Source of the DNA: Burkholderiaceae bacterium
GTDB lineage: Bacteria > Pseudomonadota > Gammaproteobacteria > Burkholderiales > Burkholderiaceae_C
Assembly: GCA_024235915.1 (NCBI GenBank)
Contig: JACKLO010000013.1
Location: 144,998-208,997, forward strand
Direction: 5' to 3'
Length of the DNA stretch: 64,000 nt
Both the position numbers and the translations under genes were made by a program. This document shows positions 17,159 to 27,630 of the stretch, piece after piece. The notes beneath the pieces were generated by a model that was not told where the DNA came from, made no database searches, and saw nothing but the letters and a program-made list of their open reading frames with translations. Position 1 is the first letter of the stretch; every line of letters begins with the position of its first letter.

Positions 17159-18193
17159 TCAGCCGCGCGATGCCAGCAGTTCGCGAAGGGCGCTGGGCAG
17201 CGGCGCCCGCAGCCGAACGGTCAGGCGCTGCTCGTGCCGCTGCCACCACAGGCCAGCGCCGATCACGGCCAGCCCGAGCAGCGTGAGCGCGAAGGGGAAG
17301 ATCAGGCTGTCCTTGAACAGACCGTGGGCCAAATAGCCCAGGTAGCCCGCGACGCCCAGGCCACCGAACACCGCGAACACCCGCCGCGAGAGCACGGCGC
17401 CGACGGCGATCATGGCCAGGTTGATACCGCAGTAGGCCAGCTTCGACCATTCGCTGTCTGAGCGCATCAGCGACAGGCCACCCCAGAACGCCAGCACGCC
17501 AGCCAGGTAGAGCCAGAAGGCGAAGTCCGGGCCACGGCGGCTTCGAAGGTCGACCCAGAAGGCCAGGCCGATCAGCGCCAGGCCGGCATACAGGGACACG
17601 AGCTTGCGAAGTGTCCAGTCCACATCGGGCTGACCGGCCAGCAGCGGCGCCAGGTCCATCGTCAGGTACCACAGGGTCACTGCCACCGGCATCACGGTGA
17701 ACGGCAGCCGCCAACGCCAGAGCACCGCCGCGCCCGCTGCCAGCGTGGCCAGTTCCATCATCAGCCATCTGCCGTCGATGTGCCGGTGGTAGTCACGGGC
17801 CGTCTCGCCGTCGGCCCACCAGCCCAGCGCGTTCTGCAGGCCATAGACCGCCAGCGGCACCAGCGCGACGGCCAAGGCCGCCAGCAGGCCAGCGGGGACC
17901 GGTTGCCGCTGCACCCGCAGCAGGTGGTCGGTGGCCGCCAGCGCCGCCACGGCATACAGCGTGGCGATGACGACGAGGCCGACACCGCCGAACCGCTCCC
18001 AACCCAGCGTCATGAAGAGCGACATCGCGCCGATCGCGATCAGGCCACCCAGGTAGTAGAGGATGTGGGCGGCACGGAACCCCGGGCGGTCCTGCTGCTG
18101 CGCCTGGAGGAAGGTCCACAGCGGACCAGCCTGCCCGGGGGCGATCAGCCCCTGGTCTTCGGCCGCGTCGAGGTCGTTGCGTTGAATCCGCAT
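17159..18193 (-). CDS. DUF2157 family multi-pass membrane protein
   Basis: This 344-residue inner-membrane protein has about nine or ten hydrophobic segments. It has a short soluble N-terminus (RIQRNDLDAAEDQGLI, typical of DUF2157) and the motif AAHILYYLGGLIAIGAMSLF at the first helix. Function is unknown for the family. It starts 31 bases after the chpA stop on the same strand, so read-through from the chemosensory operon is possible. Its stop codon touches that of phrB on the other strand. Confidence 0.8.
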   Translation of the reverse strand: MRIQRNDLDAAEDQGLIAPGQAGPLWTFLQAQQQDRPGFRAAHILYYLGGLIAIGAMSLFMTLGWERFGGVGLVVIATLYAVAALAATDHLLRVQRQPVPAGLLAALAVALVPLAVYGLQNALGWWADGETARDYHRHIDGRWLMMELATLAAGAAVLWRWRLPFTVMPVAVTLWYLTMDLAPLLAGQPDVDWTLRKLVSLYAGLALIGLAFWVDLRSRRGPDFAFWLYLAGVLAFWGGLSLMRSDSEWSKLAYCGINLAMIAVGAVLSRRVFAVFGGLGVAGYLGYLAHGLFKDSLIFPFALTLLGLAVIGAGLWWQRHEQRLTVRLRAPLPSALRELLASRG

Positions 18194-18224
18194 GGGCTGA
18201 ACGCGGCGCGCGGCGGCGCGCCGG

Positions 18225-21200
18225 TCAGAGCGCGATGTCCGCCTGCACGTGGCGCGCCACCAGGGCCAACAGCTCGTCCTCGGCGTACGGTTTGCCCAGG
18301 TAGTGGTCCACGCCCAGTTCGGCCGCGTAGTCGCGGTGCTTCTGCGCGATGCGCGACGTGATCATGATCACCGGCAATCCTGCGAGCCGCGGGTCGGCGC
18401 GCACGTTGCGCACGAGGTCGAACCCGTCCATGCGCGGCATCTCGATGTCCGACAGCAGGATCGCCGGCCGCTCCTCGGCCAGGCGCTCCAGCGCGTCCAT
18501 CCCGTCCTTGGCCAGCACCACACGATAGCCTTCACGCACCAGCAGACGCTGCGTGACGCGGCGCACCGTCAGCGAATCGTCGACCACCATCACCAGGGGC
18601 GACAAGGCCACCGCCGGCAATGGCTGGGCCGGCAATGCGGCTTCCAACTCGGGCTGCGCCTGCATGCGCTGGCGCGCATCGTCACCATACACGGCAGCCA
18701 GCGCCACCGGGTTGTAGATGGTGGCCACGGCACCCGATGGCAGCAGCGTGACGCCAGCCAGCCCTGGCAGGCGCGACAGCTGCGGGCCGACGTTCTTGAC
18801 CACCACTTCCTGGTTGCCGACCACCTCGTCGACGTGCACGGCCACACGCTGGGCGGCGGAGCGCAGCACGACCACGGTCTGTGACCGCGTGCCCCCGACA
18901 CCCCGGCCTTCCGCCTGCAGCAGCGCGCCCAGCCAGTAGAAGGGCACCTCTTCGCCGTCATGCGAGAAGCGGCCGCTGGCATAGCTGGCATCCACCACGG
19001 CTGGCTTCTCACGCCGCACCACCTCCACCAGCGTGGAGGGCACGGCCACCTGGCGTTCGCCAAAGCGCAGCATCACCACCTGCGTGACGGCCGTGGTCAG
19101 CGGCAGCAGCAGACGGAAGGCCGTGCCCTGCCCAGGGCGGGTTTCGGTCTCGATGCGCCCGCCCATGGCGAGCACCTCGGCGCGCACCACGTCCATGCCG
19201 ACACCACGCCCGGACAGGCCCGTGACCGTGTCGGCCGTGGTGAAGCCGGGCACGAAGATCAGCTGCGCGATTTCACCGTCGGAGGGCGTGGCATCCGCCG
19301 CCAGCAGGCCGCGTTCGACCGCGCGGGCGCGAATGCGCGTCAGGTCCAGCCCGGCACCATCGTCGCGCACCTCCACGGCCACCTCGTTGCCTTCCTGCAC
19401 CGTGGTGATGGTGATGATGCCGCCTTCGGGTTTGCCAGCCGCTCGCCGGTCGGCCGCGGCTTCGATGCCGTGGGCCACGCTGTTGCGCAACAGGTGTTCG
19501 AAGGGGCCGACCATGCGCTCGAGCACACCGCGGTCCACTTCGATGGAGCCGCCGACGATGTCCAGGCGCACCGTCTTGCCGGTGTCCTTGGCGGCCAATC
19601 GGACGACGCGGTACAGCCGGTCGGCCAGGCTCTCGAACTCCACCATTCGTGTGCGCAGCAGGTCGCCCTGCAGTTCGCGGGTGAGCCGCGCCTGCATCGC
19701 CAGTTCATCTTCCGACGCCTGCAGTGTGCGCTGCAGCCCGCGCTGCACCGTGGCCACGTCGTTCACCGACTCGGCCATCATGCGCGTCAGTTCCTGGAAG
19801 CGCGTGAAACGGTCCATCTCCAGCGGGTCGAAGGAGACGGCTGCGGCCTTGGCAGCTTCCATGCGCGAGCTGATCTGCGTCTCGGCCTGCAGTTCGATGT
19901 CCCGCAGGTGGCGGCGCAGCTTCTCGAGGTTGTCGGTCAGATCCTCGAGCGAGCCCTGCAGCGTGCGCATCTCCGATTCGATGCGGGCCCGGGTGATGCT
20001 GACCTCGCCGGCCTGGTTGACCAGCCGATCGAGCAGCGGCGCACGCACACGCACGGTCGCACCGCCTGCACTCGCCGTGGTGGCGTCGGCGGCCTCGGGC
20101 ACCGGTGCCTCCGTCAACGACGCGTCGGCGAAGCGTGACCAGTCGATGGCCGCGGGCGCGACGACAGGCGCCGCGACCATGGGAGCGGGTTGATCCACGG
20201 GGGCAAGCGGGAGCTCGACATCGGCAGTCGGCATCGGTGCCGGCAGCGGCAGCGTGGCCTCGATTTCCGACAGGGCCGTCCCCGCGTCGTCAGGCGTGGC
20301 CGTCGGCGCCGCCAGCAGCGACTCCGGCACGGGCGCCTCGGCCGCCGGCGTGGGCGCAGCGGCCGGCGCACGCAGACGCTCGAACACGGTGGCCATGGCG
20401 TCGGCACGCGAGAGCAGGCGTTCCACTGCCGCCGCGTCGACACCCTCAGACCCCGCCAGCCGTTCGATCTCGGTTTCCAGCCGGTGCGCGAGTTCACCCA
20501 CCCGCATGGCGCCGGCAAGACGCGCCCCACCCTTGAAGGTGTGCAGCGTCCGCATGCAGGCCGACGCGGCGCTGGCGTCACCCGGATGGCGCACCCATTC
20601 CGACAGCCGCGCCCGCAGCTGCGGCAGCAGCTCGTCGGCTTCCTCTTCGAAGATCGGGAACAGGTCGGGGTCGATGGCGTCCTGGGCATCGACCTCGTCG
20701 GCCCAGTCGATCTCCGCCGCATCGCGGTGCGGCAAGGCCGGCGGCAGCGCGCCCGCCAACGTCAATTCGTCGTCGTCGAGCGACGGTGATTCGGTGTCGC
20801 GCTCCGGATTCGACGTGGCCACCTCGTGGTCCAGCAGACGGGCCATCAGCGGCTCGCTCACCGGCCGCAGGAATCCCGCCGCGAACTGGTGCAGCAGGCC
20901 GCGGATTTCCTCGGCCACGTCGCCGAACAGCGCCGGCTCGCCATCGCTCGCGTGGCCGATGGCGCGGCTGCGCATCAGCGCGTGCTCGAGCGCCCGCGCC
21001 AGGACCGACAGGTCCGCAAAGCCCACGGTGGCGGAATTGCCCGCCAGCGAATGCGCCAGCGCGATCGTGGACTCGCCCACCGCGCGGTGCGGTTCCAGCG
21101 CCCATTCGGCGATCTCGGTGCCCAGGCGACGCGATTGTTCGTCGGCTTCGTTGAGGAAGATGTTGAACAGCGGGATGGGGATGCGCAGGTCGCCGACGAT

Positions 21201-24200
21201 CTTGACCTCGTCGTCCGGCATGCCGTCGTCCGGCTGACCGTCATCCACCGGCCCGGCGTCCGCCAGCGGCGCCTCCGCCAGCGCGTCGGACGTCGAAGGC
21301 CCGTCCACGGGTGAATTCGGCGGCAGCACCGGCACATCGATGGCAAGCTCGCTTGGCGGCGCCGCGTCCGCCATGGCCGCGCCCGACGCCTCCGCCGTCG
21401 CCGGACCAGCGTCTGCCAGCTCCAGGTCCGCAGCAGGCACCGCTTCGACCGCAGGCAGGTCGGTCAGCGGCAACGGCGTGGGCGCCAGGTCGGCCACCTG
21501 TTCATCCGGCGCCAGGATCGTGTCGATCTCGGCCGGCACACCGGGCGCGATGACTTCATCGATCGCCATCGAGGCAACAGGTGTCCCGATCGCCGGCTCC
21601 GGGGGCACGGGCAAATCGACATTGAACTCGACGTCGAACTCAACGTCCTGGGCGGCCTCAGCCGGCGCTTCGACCGCATCGGTGTCGGCCAAGACGGCCG
21701 AGGATTCAGTTGCCGGATCGAGCGGAAGGATCGTCTCGACCGCGGCGGCAGTCGCCTCCAGTGCCGCGGGCACCGGGACATCGTCCATCGCAGCCGTTTC
21801 GTCGGCGCTGGGGAACGCAATGTCGGCCGGGACAGACTCGGGCAGGTCCGGGGCGATGGCGTCCACCGGCAGCGGCTGTGCCGGCGAGAGGGTGTCGAAG
21901 ACGAGGTCGAAGTCGGCCTCGGACAGTTCGACCTCCTCGACCACCTGAGGCGCCTGCGCAGGCTCCGGATCGGGCGCCACGGGCAGGTCGGGCAGGGCCG
22001 TCGACGTGGCCCCCGCCGCATCCTCGTCCAAGGTCTGCAGGTCGAGCGTGAAATCGGGCAGCGGCTCGGTGGCCAAGCCATCCTGGATGTCGCCGGTGGT
22101 GGCCGGCACCTCGGACAGGTCTGCAAACGCAGCCGCTTCCGCCGGCACGTCGGCGATACCGGGAAGGTCCAGTGCCATGAGGTCGAGATCGGCGGCGGCG
22201 GGCAGGTCCGGCACCCGCGCGGCCAGGTCCTGGACGCTCGGCGGCGCCAGCAGATCCGCGCTGAGCACAGCCGTCTGCTCCACGGCGCTCGGCGGCGCAT
22301 CGCCATCCATGTCGGAAATGTCGACCGCGCTGTCCGCCGGCTGGGCACCCACGGGCACGATCGGCAGCAAGCGGCCTTCCTGGCGCAAGGCGTCGGCGGC
22401 CGCCGTCACGGCAGACGGCTCGTGCCCGGCGTCGGTGCCGGCAGCGATCGCCTCGGTCCAGTCGGCCAGGTAGTCCAGGGCTTGATCGCTCAGCGTGGCC
22501 AGTGGCGCGTCCATGCGCGCGTTCTGTGCCAATCGCGTGTTGTAGAGCTGCTCGCAGCCCCAGGCGGCTTCACCAAAGGCCTTCAGGCCCACCATGCGGG
22601 CGCTGCCCTTGAGCGTGTGGAAGGCGCGACGGACCGTCGTCATCTCCGCCACGTCGTCCGCAGACTGGGCCAGCGCGGCCAAAGACGCACGCGCTCCGGC
22701 GATGACCTCGCGCGCTTCCTCCAGGAAGATCTCGCGCATCTCGGCGTCGTCTTCCAGCCCGCTGGGCTGAGCCGGCACCGGTGCCGGGGCCGCCACGGGG
22801 GCTGAGGCAGGAATCGTGGGCGCAGGCTCGGGCAACGGCGCCGGCTGCGTGGGCGCCACCGCCGGTTCCAATGCCGTGGGTTCGAAGGCCGCGAAGGTGG
22901 ACACCCGCTCGCTCTGCCCCATGACGGCACTGAGCACGCCGGCCTCGGCATCGAAGCGGAACAGCGTCTTGGCCAGCTTGGGCTGCACGCTGAGCATGTC
23001 GATCAGGAAGCTCAGCGCGCCGAGGTTGTCGGCCAGTCGGTCGAAGGTGCCGGCCTGCACCGCGCGCTCCGGGTCGACCTCGGTCTGCGCCAGCGCATCC
23101 ACGCTGTCGCGCATGTGGAGCACGGCCTGGGAGGCCTGGTCCATGCCCAGCACGGTGAGCACACCCCGCATCGCCGACAGCTGCGCCGGCACCGGGATCA
23201 GCAGTTCACGCTGTGCCGGGTTGCGGAAGTACTGGTCGATCTGCTTCTCGACGTCAGACAGGGAGCTGCGCAGTTCCTGGACCACGCTGCCCATGGTCTG
23301 GCGATCGGAGATGCGCCGGTACAGCTCCTCCATCCAAGACTCGAGCGGCTGCGGCTCGTTGCCGGCGTCGACGTCGCCGATGCGCGCGGCCAGACGCTGG
23401 ATGCGCTCGGCCAACTGGGGTTGATCGAGTTCACCGTCCTCGAGCACGGCATCAAGGTACAGCACGGCCGTCGCCACTTCCATGGCGAGTTCCGGCTCGG
23501 GCGCTCGCTGCGCCTGGACGCAGCGGCCAGACGCCGCCTGCAATGCCTGCGCCAGCGCGTCGCCACCCGGAAACAGACGCTGCAGCGAATCGGCCAGCAG
23601 GGCGAACGATTCACCCAGACCGGCCAGGCGTTGCACCTCGCCCTCCGCCACGGCCGACCAGGCGTCCTTGGCCCCCGAGACACGCTTGCGCGCCTGCTGC
23701 ATGACCGCCGGGTCGACCAGACCCAGGCGCGGCGTCTCGTAGTCGGCCCGGGCCTGCTGGTCACCGGGCCAGACCGACTGCACGGCGGCCAAGCGCAGCT
23801 GGTTGGACGGGTCGGTCGCCTCGGCACGCACGCAATAGAAGAGCAGGTCCTGCGCCAGCCGCGCCGGCACGGCCAGATCACCCTTGATGGCCGCGCGCAG
23901 TTGCGCCAGCAGGCGCGAGGCGATGCGCTTGGTGTAGACGTCGGACTTGATCAGGCGCGCCGCCTGCGCCTCGAAGAAGGCTGCGGCCAGGTGCCACAGC
24001 GTGGCCAGCTCGCCCTGCGCGCCGGCGCCAAGCTCGGCACACAGGTGGCTCATGCGCAGCGGCGCCGCAGGGTCAGTCTCGCGCATCAGCGCAAGCACCA
24101 GGCCTTCCATTTCGCCGCGGGCGACATCGTCGGCGGGCCGCGCGGTCACACGGCTGTCCACCGGCAACTGTCGCCACTGCCAGTCGCAGGCCCAGAGGTC

Positions 24201-24656
24201 GGCCGGGTGCACACGCTCGGCGCCGGCCACGGCCAGCACCGCGGCGTACTGCGGGAACAGCGCCAGCGTCGAGACGGGCTTGCCGGCCAGCACGCGGCCC
24301 AGGTAGTCGAGCACGGCGAACGAGGCCTGCTCGATGGCCTCCACGGCCTTGGGCGTGGCCAGCTTGGGCCGCGCCACCATGCGCTGCAGTGCGGCTTCGC
24401 TGCCACGCAGTACCTGCGCCACCACGGGCAGGCCCACGAGTTCGAGGGCGCCCACGCCCTGGTGCAGCTGCACGCGCGCGTTGCGCAGCACCGCAGGGTC
24501 GGCGCTGTCCACATCGGAACTGCCGACACCTTCGGCTTCGCGCACGTAGCGACGCAGCGCCTTGTGCGCGGCGTCCAGGGTACGCCGCAGCTCGCCCTGC
24601 ACCCAGGCCAGGGCGCTGAGGTCGTCGCCGGCGATCGGTTCGGCTTCCTGGCTCAT
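18225..24656 (-). CDS. chpA: ChpA/PilL hybrid chemotaxis histidine kinase of the type IV pilus pathway
   Basis: This 2143-residue CheA-like kinase controls twitching motility. The N-terminal part is FimL/Hpt-like and poorly conserved. Three clear histidine phosphotransfer sites follow at His680 (HTLKGSARMVG), His1202 (HSLAGNSATVG) and His1372 (HTFKGGARLAG). A region at about 770-1140 is rich in Asp, Ala, Pro and Val and looks disordered. Next come the dimer/ATPase part (LVNQAGEVSITRARIE, HLLRNSVAHGIE, DDGAGLDL, GRGVGMDVV), a CheW-like domain (VVMLRFGERQVAVP) and a C-terminal receiver with Asp2070 (LLSDIEMPRMDG). The start at 24656 has the ribosome site AAAGAGG. Last gene of pilG-H-I-J-chpA. 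Confidence 0.93.
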   Translation of the reverse strand: MSQEAEPIAGDDLSALAWVQGELRRTLDAAHKALRRYVREAEGVGSSDVDSADPAVLRNARVQLHQGVGALELVGLPVVAQVLRGSEAALQRMVARPKLATPKAVEAIEQASFAVLDYLGRVLAGKPVSTLALFPQYAAVLAVAGAERVHPADLWACDWQWRQLPVDSRVTARPADDVARGEMEGLVLALMRETDPAAPLRMSHLCAELGAGAQGELATLWHLAAAFFEAQAARLIKSDVYTKRIASRLLAQLRAAIKGDLAVPARLAQDLLFYCVRAEATDPSNQLRLAAVQSVWPGDQQARADYETPRLGLVDPAVMQQARKRVSGAKDAWSAVAEGEVQRLAGLGESFALLADSLQRLFPGGDALAQALQAASGRCVQAQRAPEPELAMEVATAVLYLDAVLEDGELDQPQLAERIQRLAARIGDVDAGNEPQPLESWMEELYRRISDRQTMGSVVQELRSSLSDVEKQIDQYFRNPAQRELLIPVPAQLSAMRGVLTVLGMDQASQAVLHMRDSVDALAQTEVDPERAVQAGTFDRLADNLGALSFLIDMLSVQPKLAKTLFRFDAEAGVLSAVMGQSERVSTFAAFEPTALEPAVAPTQPAPLPEPAPTIPASAPVAAPAPVPAQPSGLEDDAEMREIFLEEAREVIAGARASLAALAQSADDVAEMTTVRRAFHTLKGSARMVGLKAFGEAAWGCEQLYNTRLAQNARMDAPLATLSDQALDYLADWTEAIAAGTDAGHEPSAVTAAADALRQEGRLLPIVPVGAQPADSAVDISDMDGDAPPSAVEQTAVLSADLLAPPSVQDLAARVPDLPAAADLDLMALDLPGIADVPAEAAAFADLSEVPATTGDIQDGLATEPLPDFTLDLQTLDEDAAGATSTALPDLPVAPDPEPAQAPQVVEEVELSEADFDLVFDTLSPAQPLPVDAIAPDLPESVPADIAFPSADETAAMDDVPVPAALEATAAAVETILPLDPATESSAVLADTDAVEAPAEAAQDVEFDVEFNVDLPVPPEPAIGTPVASMAIDEVIAPGVPAEIDTILAPDEQVADLAPTPLPLTDLPAVEAVPAADLELADAGPATAEASGAAMADAAPPSELAIDVPVLPPNSPVDGPSTSDALAEAPLADAGPVDDGQPDDGMPDDEVKIVGDLRIPIPLFNIFLNEADEQSRRLGTEIAEWALEPHRAVGESTIALAHSLAGNSATVGFADLSVLARALEHALMRSRAIGHASDGEPALFGDVAEEIRGLLHQFAAGFLRPVSEPLMARLLDHEVATSNPERDTESPSLDDDELTLAGALPPALPHRDAAEIDWADEVDAQDAIDPDLFPIFEEEADELLPQLRARLSEWVRHPGDASAASACMRTLHTFKGGARLAGAMRVGELAHRLETEIERLAGSEGVDAAAVERLLSRADAMATVFERLRAPAAAPTPAAEAPVPESLLAAPTATPDDAGTALSEIEATLPLPAPMPTADVELPLAPVDQPAPMVAAPVVAPAAIDWSRFADASLTEAPVPEAADATTASAGGATVRVRAPLLDRLVNQAGEVSITRARIESEMRTLQGSLEDLTDNLEKLRRHLRDIELQAETQISSRMEAAKAAAVSFDPLEMDRFTRFQELTRMMAESVNDVATVQRGLQRTLQASEDELAMQARLTRELQGDLLRTRMVEFESLADRLYRVVRLAAKDTGKTVRLDIVGGSIEVDRGVLERMVGPFEHLLRNSVAHGIEAAADRRAAGKPEGGIITITTVQEGNEVAVEVRDDGAGLDLTRIRARAVERGLLAADATPSDGEIAQLIFVPGFTTADTVTGLSGRGVGMDVVRAEVLAMGGRIETETRPGQGTAFRLLLPLTTAVTQVVMLRFGERQVAVPSTLVEVVRREKPAVVDASYASGRFSHDGEEVPFYWLGALLQAEGRGVGGTRSQTVVVLRSAAQRVAVHVDEVVGNQEVVVKNVGPQLSRLPGLAGVTLLPSGAVATIYNPVALAAVYGDDARQRMQAQPELEAALPAQPLPAVALSPLVMVVDDSLTVRRVTQRLLVREGYRVVLAKDGMDALERLAEERPAILLSDIEMPRMDGFDLVRNVRADPRLAGLPVIMITSRIAQKHRDYAAELGVDHYLGKPYAEDELLALVARHVQADIAL

Positions 24657-24693
24657 GGGGCCTCTTTCGCGTGCGCCGTGCGCGCGCCGTTCG

Positions 24694-27012
24694 TCAGCTG
24701 ACCTTGAAACGCGCCACCGACTGACGCAGTTCCTCGGCGGTGCGCGACAGTTCGCGCACCATCTGCGCGGTGGAGCGCGTGCCGTCACCGGTCTGTTCGG
24801 TCACGGCGAAGATGTGCTGGATGTTCTCGGCCACCACGTTGGCGGAACTGGCTTCTTCCGACGCCTGGCGCGAGATGCGTTCGATGAGGTCGGACAGTTC
24901 GCGTGTCACGCGGTCGATGTCCGCCAGCGCGGTACCGGCTGCATCGGACAGCCGGGCCCCTTCGACCACGCCCTGCGTGGAACGCTCCATGGCGGCCACC
25001 GCGTCCTGGGTGTCGGTCTGAATGGTGCGTACGATGGCCGCAATCTGCCGCGTGGCGTCGCCGGAGCGTTCGGCCAGCCGCTGCACTTCCTCGGCCACGA
25101 CCGAGAAACCGCGGCCCGCGTCGCCGGCGCTGGCCGCCTGGATGGCGGCGTTGAGCGCCAGCACGTTGGTCTGTTCCGTGATGTCCGAGATCAGCTCGGT
25201 GATCTCGCCGATCTCCTGCGAGGATTCACCCAGGCGCTTGATCCGCTTGGACGTTTCCTGGATCTGGTCACGCAGCGTGTTCATGCCGCCGATCGTGTTC
25301 TGCACCGCCTGCAGGCCGGTTTCCGCCGCCTGCAGCGACTGGCGCGCCACCTGCGCCGTTTCCTGCGCCTGCGCCGACACGTCGTTGATCCGGCCGGCCA
25401 TCTGCAGCACCGATTCACCAGTCTCGCGGATCTCGCGCAGCTGTTCGGTGGACGCTGCCAGAAGTTCAGTGGAAGTCTGCTCCACCTGCTGCGTGGTCTC
25501 GGTCACGCGCTCCACCGTGGTCTGCACCTGCGACACCAGGGTGCGCAGCTCCTCCACCGTGTAGTTCACCGAGTCGGCGATGGCGCCGGTGATGTCCTCG
25601 GTCACCGTGGCCTGCTGCGTCAGGTCGCCCTCGGCCACCGTCTGCAATTCGTTCATCAGGCGAAGAATGGCGGCCTGGTTGGCGTCATTGACGCGCTTGG
25701 CTTCCTGCTCCTGGCGCTCCGCCTCCTGACGCTGCGCCTCCGCAGCACGGGCGCGGGTGGTCTGGTCCTGCACGAACAGCTGCAGCAGACCCCAGCCGCT
25801 GCCGGCCAGCAGCGCCAGCCCCAGCAGGCCAGCAACCAGGTAGGGCAGCGACAGGCCGCCGGTCCCGGTGAGCTGCCCCTGCAATGCATCAAGGCCCTGG
25901 CGCAGCGGTTCACTGTCGGCCACGATGCTGTTCTGCGCCTCGCGCGCCTGCACCAGCCCCTGAAGGTTGCCCAGGATGGCGCCAGCCTGCGTGCGCGTCT
26001 GCTCGTACTGCTTGACGAGTTCGGCCAGCACCTCGCGCGTCTGCGGGTCTCGCGTGCCAGGCAGGCGCAGTTCGGGGTTGCCGGCCTCCAGGCCGTCGGC
26101 GATCTCGCGGAAGCTGTTGAGGTCCTTGCCGAGCAGGAACACGGCCTCGGGGCTCACGCCTTCCATGGTCAGGAATTCGTTGGCACTCTTGCCGATGCGC
26201 TGGGTCAGCATCACCAGCTGGCCGACGGCCGACAGTTCGGCCGGCGACGCACCTTGCTGCAGTTTCAGCGACGACAGGGTCTCGGCGATCTCCAGCAGGT
26301 CCGCCGACTGGCGGTTGATGGCCCGCAGCGCCTGACCGACCTCGGTCAGGGTCTTCTCCTGCGCCAGCACGACCTGCGCATTCTTCTCCGCGCGGTCAAC
26401 CAGCGGCAGCAGCGGGTCCACCACCGCCTGCATGCTGGCGGAAACCGCCGGCGCAGCGCCGGAGCCATCCTTCAGCGAGCGCAGGTTGCCGGCCAGAATG
26501 CCGGCACTTTCACGAACTTCGGGGAAGGCGGCGGCCGAACCCACCAGAGCCTGTGACACCGACTTGGCCAGCCGCTGCGATTGCGTCTGCGCCCGTCCGG
26601 TGGCGTCGACCTGGGCGGCGCTGCGGTTAGCGGCCAACAGCGCCAGGAACGCCGCACCGACGAGCAGCACGATGCCAGCCGTGGCACCGAGCACCAGCAC
26701 GCGCTGCTGGCGGGCGGGCGGCAGGTGGCCGATCAAGGGAATCACCCGCGCAGACCCGTCGGCCAGCGCCGCCGGCGCCAGGTCGCCGAAGTCCGGTGCC
26801 AGCTCCGAGGGCGCTGCTTCGGAAATGATGGAGGCCTCGCCGATCGTGCTCCGCCCCTCGTCCGGCGCCAGCGTGACACCCCCCGGCCCGAGGCGGACCG
26901 TCTGCTCCATCGGCATCGCGGCTTCAGCCACCTCGTCGAACGGCACCGGCGGCACCGAGTCCGGTGCCTGCGGGCTGCGCGACTTGCCTTTGATCCTGTC
27001 CAGGAAGCTCAT
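24694..27012 (-). CDS. pilJ: PilJ methyl-accepting chemotaxis protein of the type IV pilus pathway
   Basis: This 772-residue transducer has an unusually long acidic cytoplasmic head of about 100 residues, then a membrane helix near 104-128 (VLVLGATAGIVLLVGAAFLA). A periplasmic part with two PilJ-type repeats and a second membrane helix (LVAGLLGLALLAGSGWGLLQ) follow. After a HAMP-like segment comes the signalling hairpin, with EITELISDITEQTNVLALNA and GRGFSVVAEEVQRLAERSGD at the tip. The C-terminus RFKVS has no CheB/R tether. A ribosome site (GAGAGGA) precedes the ATG. It lies between pilI and chpA. Confidence 0.93.
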   Translation of the reverse strand: MSFLDRIKGKSRSPQAPDSVPPVPFDEVAEAAMPMEQTVRLGPGGVTLAPDEGRSTIGEASIISEAAPSELAPDFGDLAPAALADGSARVIPLIGHLPPARQQRVLVLGATAGIVLLVGAAFLALLAANRSAAQVDATGRAQTQSQRLAKSVSQALVGSAAAFPEVRESAGILAGNLRSLKDGSGAAPAVSASMQAVVDPLLPLVDRAEKNAQVVLAQEKTLTEVGQALRAINRQSADLLEIAETLSSLKLQQGASPAELSAVGQLVMLTQRIGKSANEFLTMEGVSPEAVFLLGKDLNSFREIADGLEAGNPELRLPGTRDPQTREVLAELVKQYEQTRTQAGAILGNLQGLVQAREAQNSIVADSEPLRQGLDALQGQLTGTGGLSLPYLVAGLLGLALLAGSGWGLLQLFVQDQTTRARAAEAQRQEAERQEQEAKRVNDANQAAILRLMNELQTVAEGDLTQQATVTEDITGAIADSVNYTVEELRTLVSQVQTTVERVTETTQQVEQTSTELLAASTEQLREIRETGESVLQMAGRINDVSAQAQETAQVARQSLQAAETGLQAVQNTIGGMNTLRDQIQETSKRIKRLGESSQEIGEITELISDITEQTNVLALNAAIQAASAGDAGRGFSVVAEEVQRLAERSGDATRQIAAIVRTIQTDTQDAVAAMERSTQGVVEGARLSDAAGTALADIDRVTRELSDLIERISRQASEEASSANVVAENIQHIFAVTEQTGDGTRSTAQMVRELSRTAEELRQSVARFKVS

Positions 27013-27066
27013 GGAGGTCCTCTCTCGGTGTTCTTGTCGATGTGGGGTGCTTTGCGCGAACGGCGG

Positions 27067-27618
27067 TCAGGCCGCCGGCAGGACCAGCGTGTGTGCGATG
27101 CCGAGGAACTGCGGGTGCGCTGCCAGCGCGGCGAGGTCGATTTCCTGCCAGCTGCGTCCAGCTTCGTCGCGCCAGCGCCCGCCCGCAAAGGACGGACGCT
27201 CGCCCGCCTCGTCCGGCTCGGCCTGCAGTTGCGTCGGACTGCGCAGGCCGGCCAGCCGGTCGATCACCAAGGCCGCGTGACTGCCCAGCGACGGGTTGAG
27301 CGCCAGCACGCGCGTCTGTTCGCGCCAGGGTTCGCCCGCAGGATGTGGCGCGCGCAGGCCCAGGAAGGCCGCGAAGTCGACCACGCCATGCAGGCCGCCT
27401 CGCAGGTTGGCCACGCCGACGAACCAGGGCCGGGTGTGCGGCACCGGCAGCACCGCGGGCATCGAGAAGATCTCGCCCGCCGTGGCGAGCGGGAAGAGAA
27501 GGCCCTGGCGCTCGCACTCCACGGCCAGCCAGGCCGTGCGCTGCGGCGCCGACTGCACGGCCTGCAGCCGCTCGGCCAGTCGGGCCTGCAGGTCACGGAG
27601 CGCATCGCGGCGTGCCAT
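27067..27618 (-). CDS. pilI: PilI, CheW-like adaptor protein
   Basis: This 183-residue CheW-domain protein couples the PilJ receptor to the ChpA kinase. The CheW fold is recognisable from FPLATAGEIFSMPAVLPVPH, PWFVGVANLRGGLHGVVDF and ALVIDRLAGLR. It starts 12 bases after pilH and ends 54 bases before pilJ. Similarity to canonical CheW is modest, as expected for PilI. The order pilG-pilH-pilI-pilJ-chpA supports the name. Confidence 0.88.
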   Translation of the reverse strand: MARRDALRDLQARLAERLQAVQSAPQRTAWLAVECERQGLLFPLATAGEIFSMPAVLPVPHTRPWFVGVANLRGGLHGVVDFAAFLGLRAPHPAGEPWREQTRVLALNPSLGSHAALVIDRLAGLRSPTQLQAEPDEAGERPSFAGGRWRDEAGRSWQEIDLAALAAHPQFLGIAHTLVLPAA

Positions 27619-27630
27619 CGGCGAGCGGGC

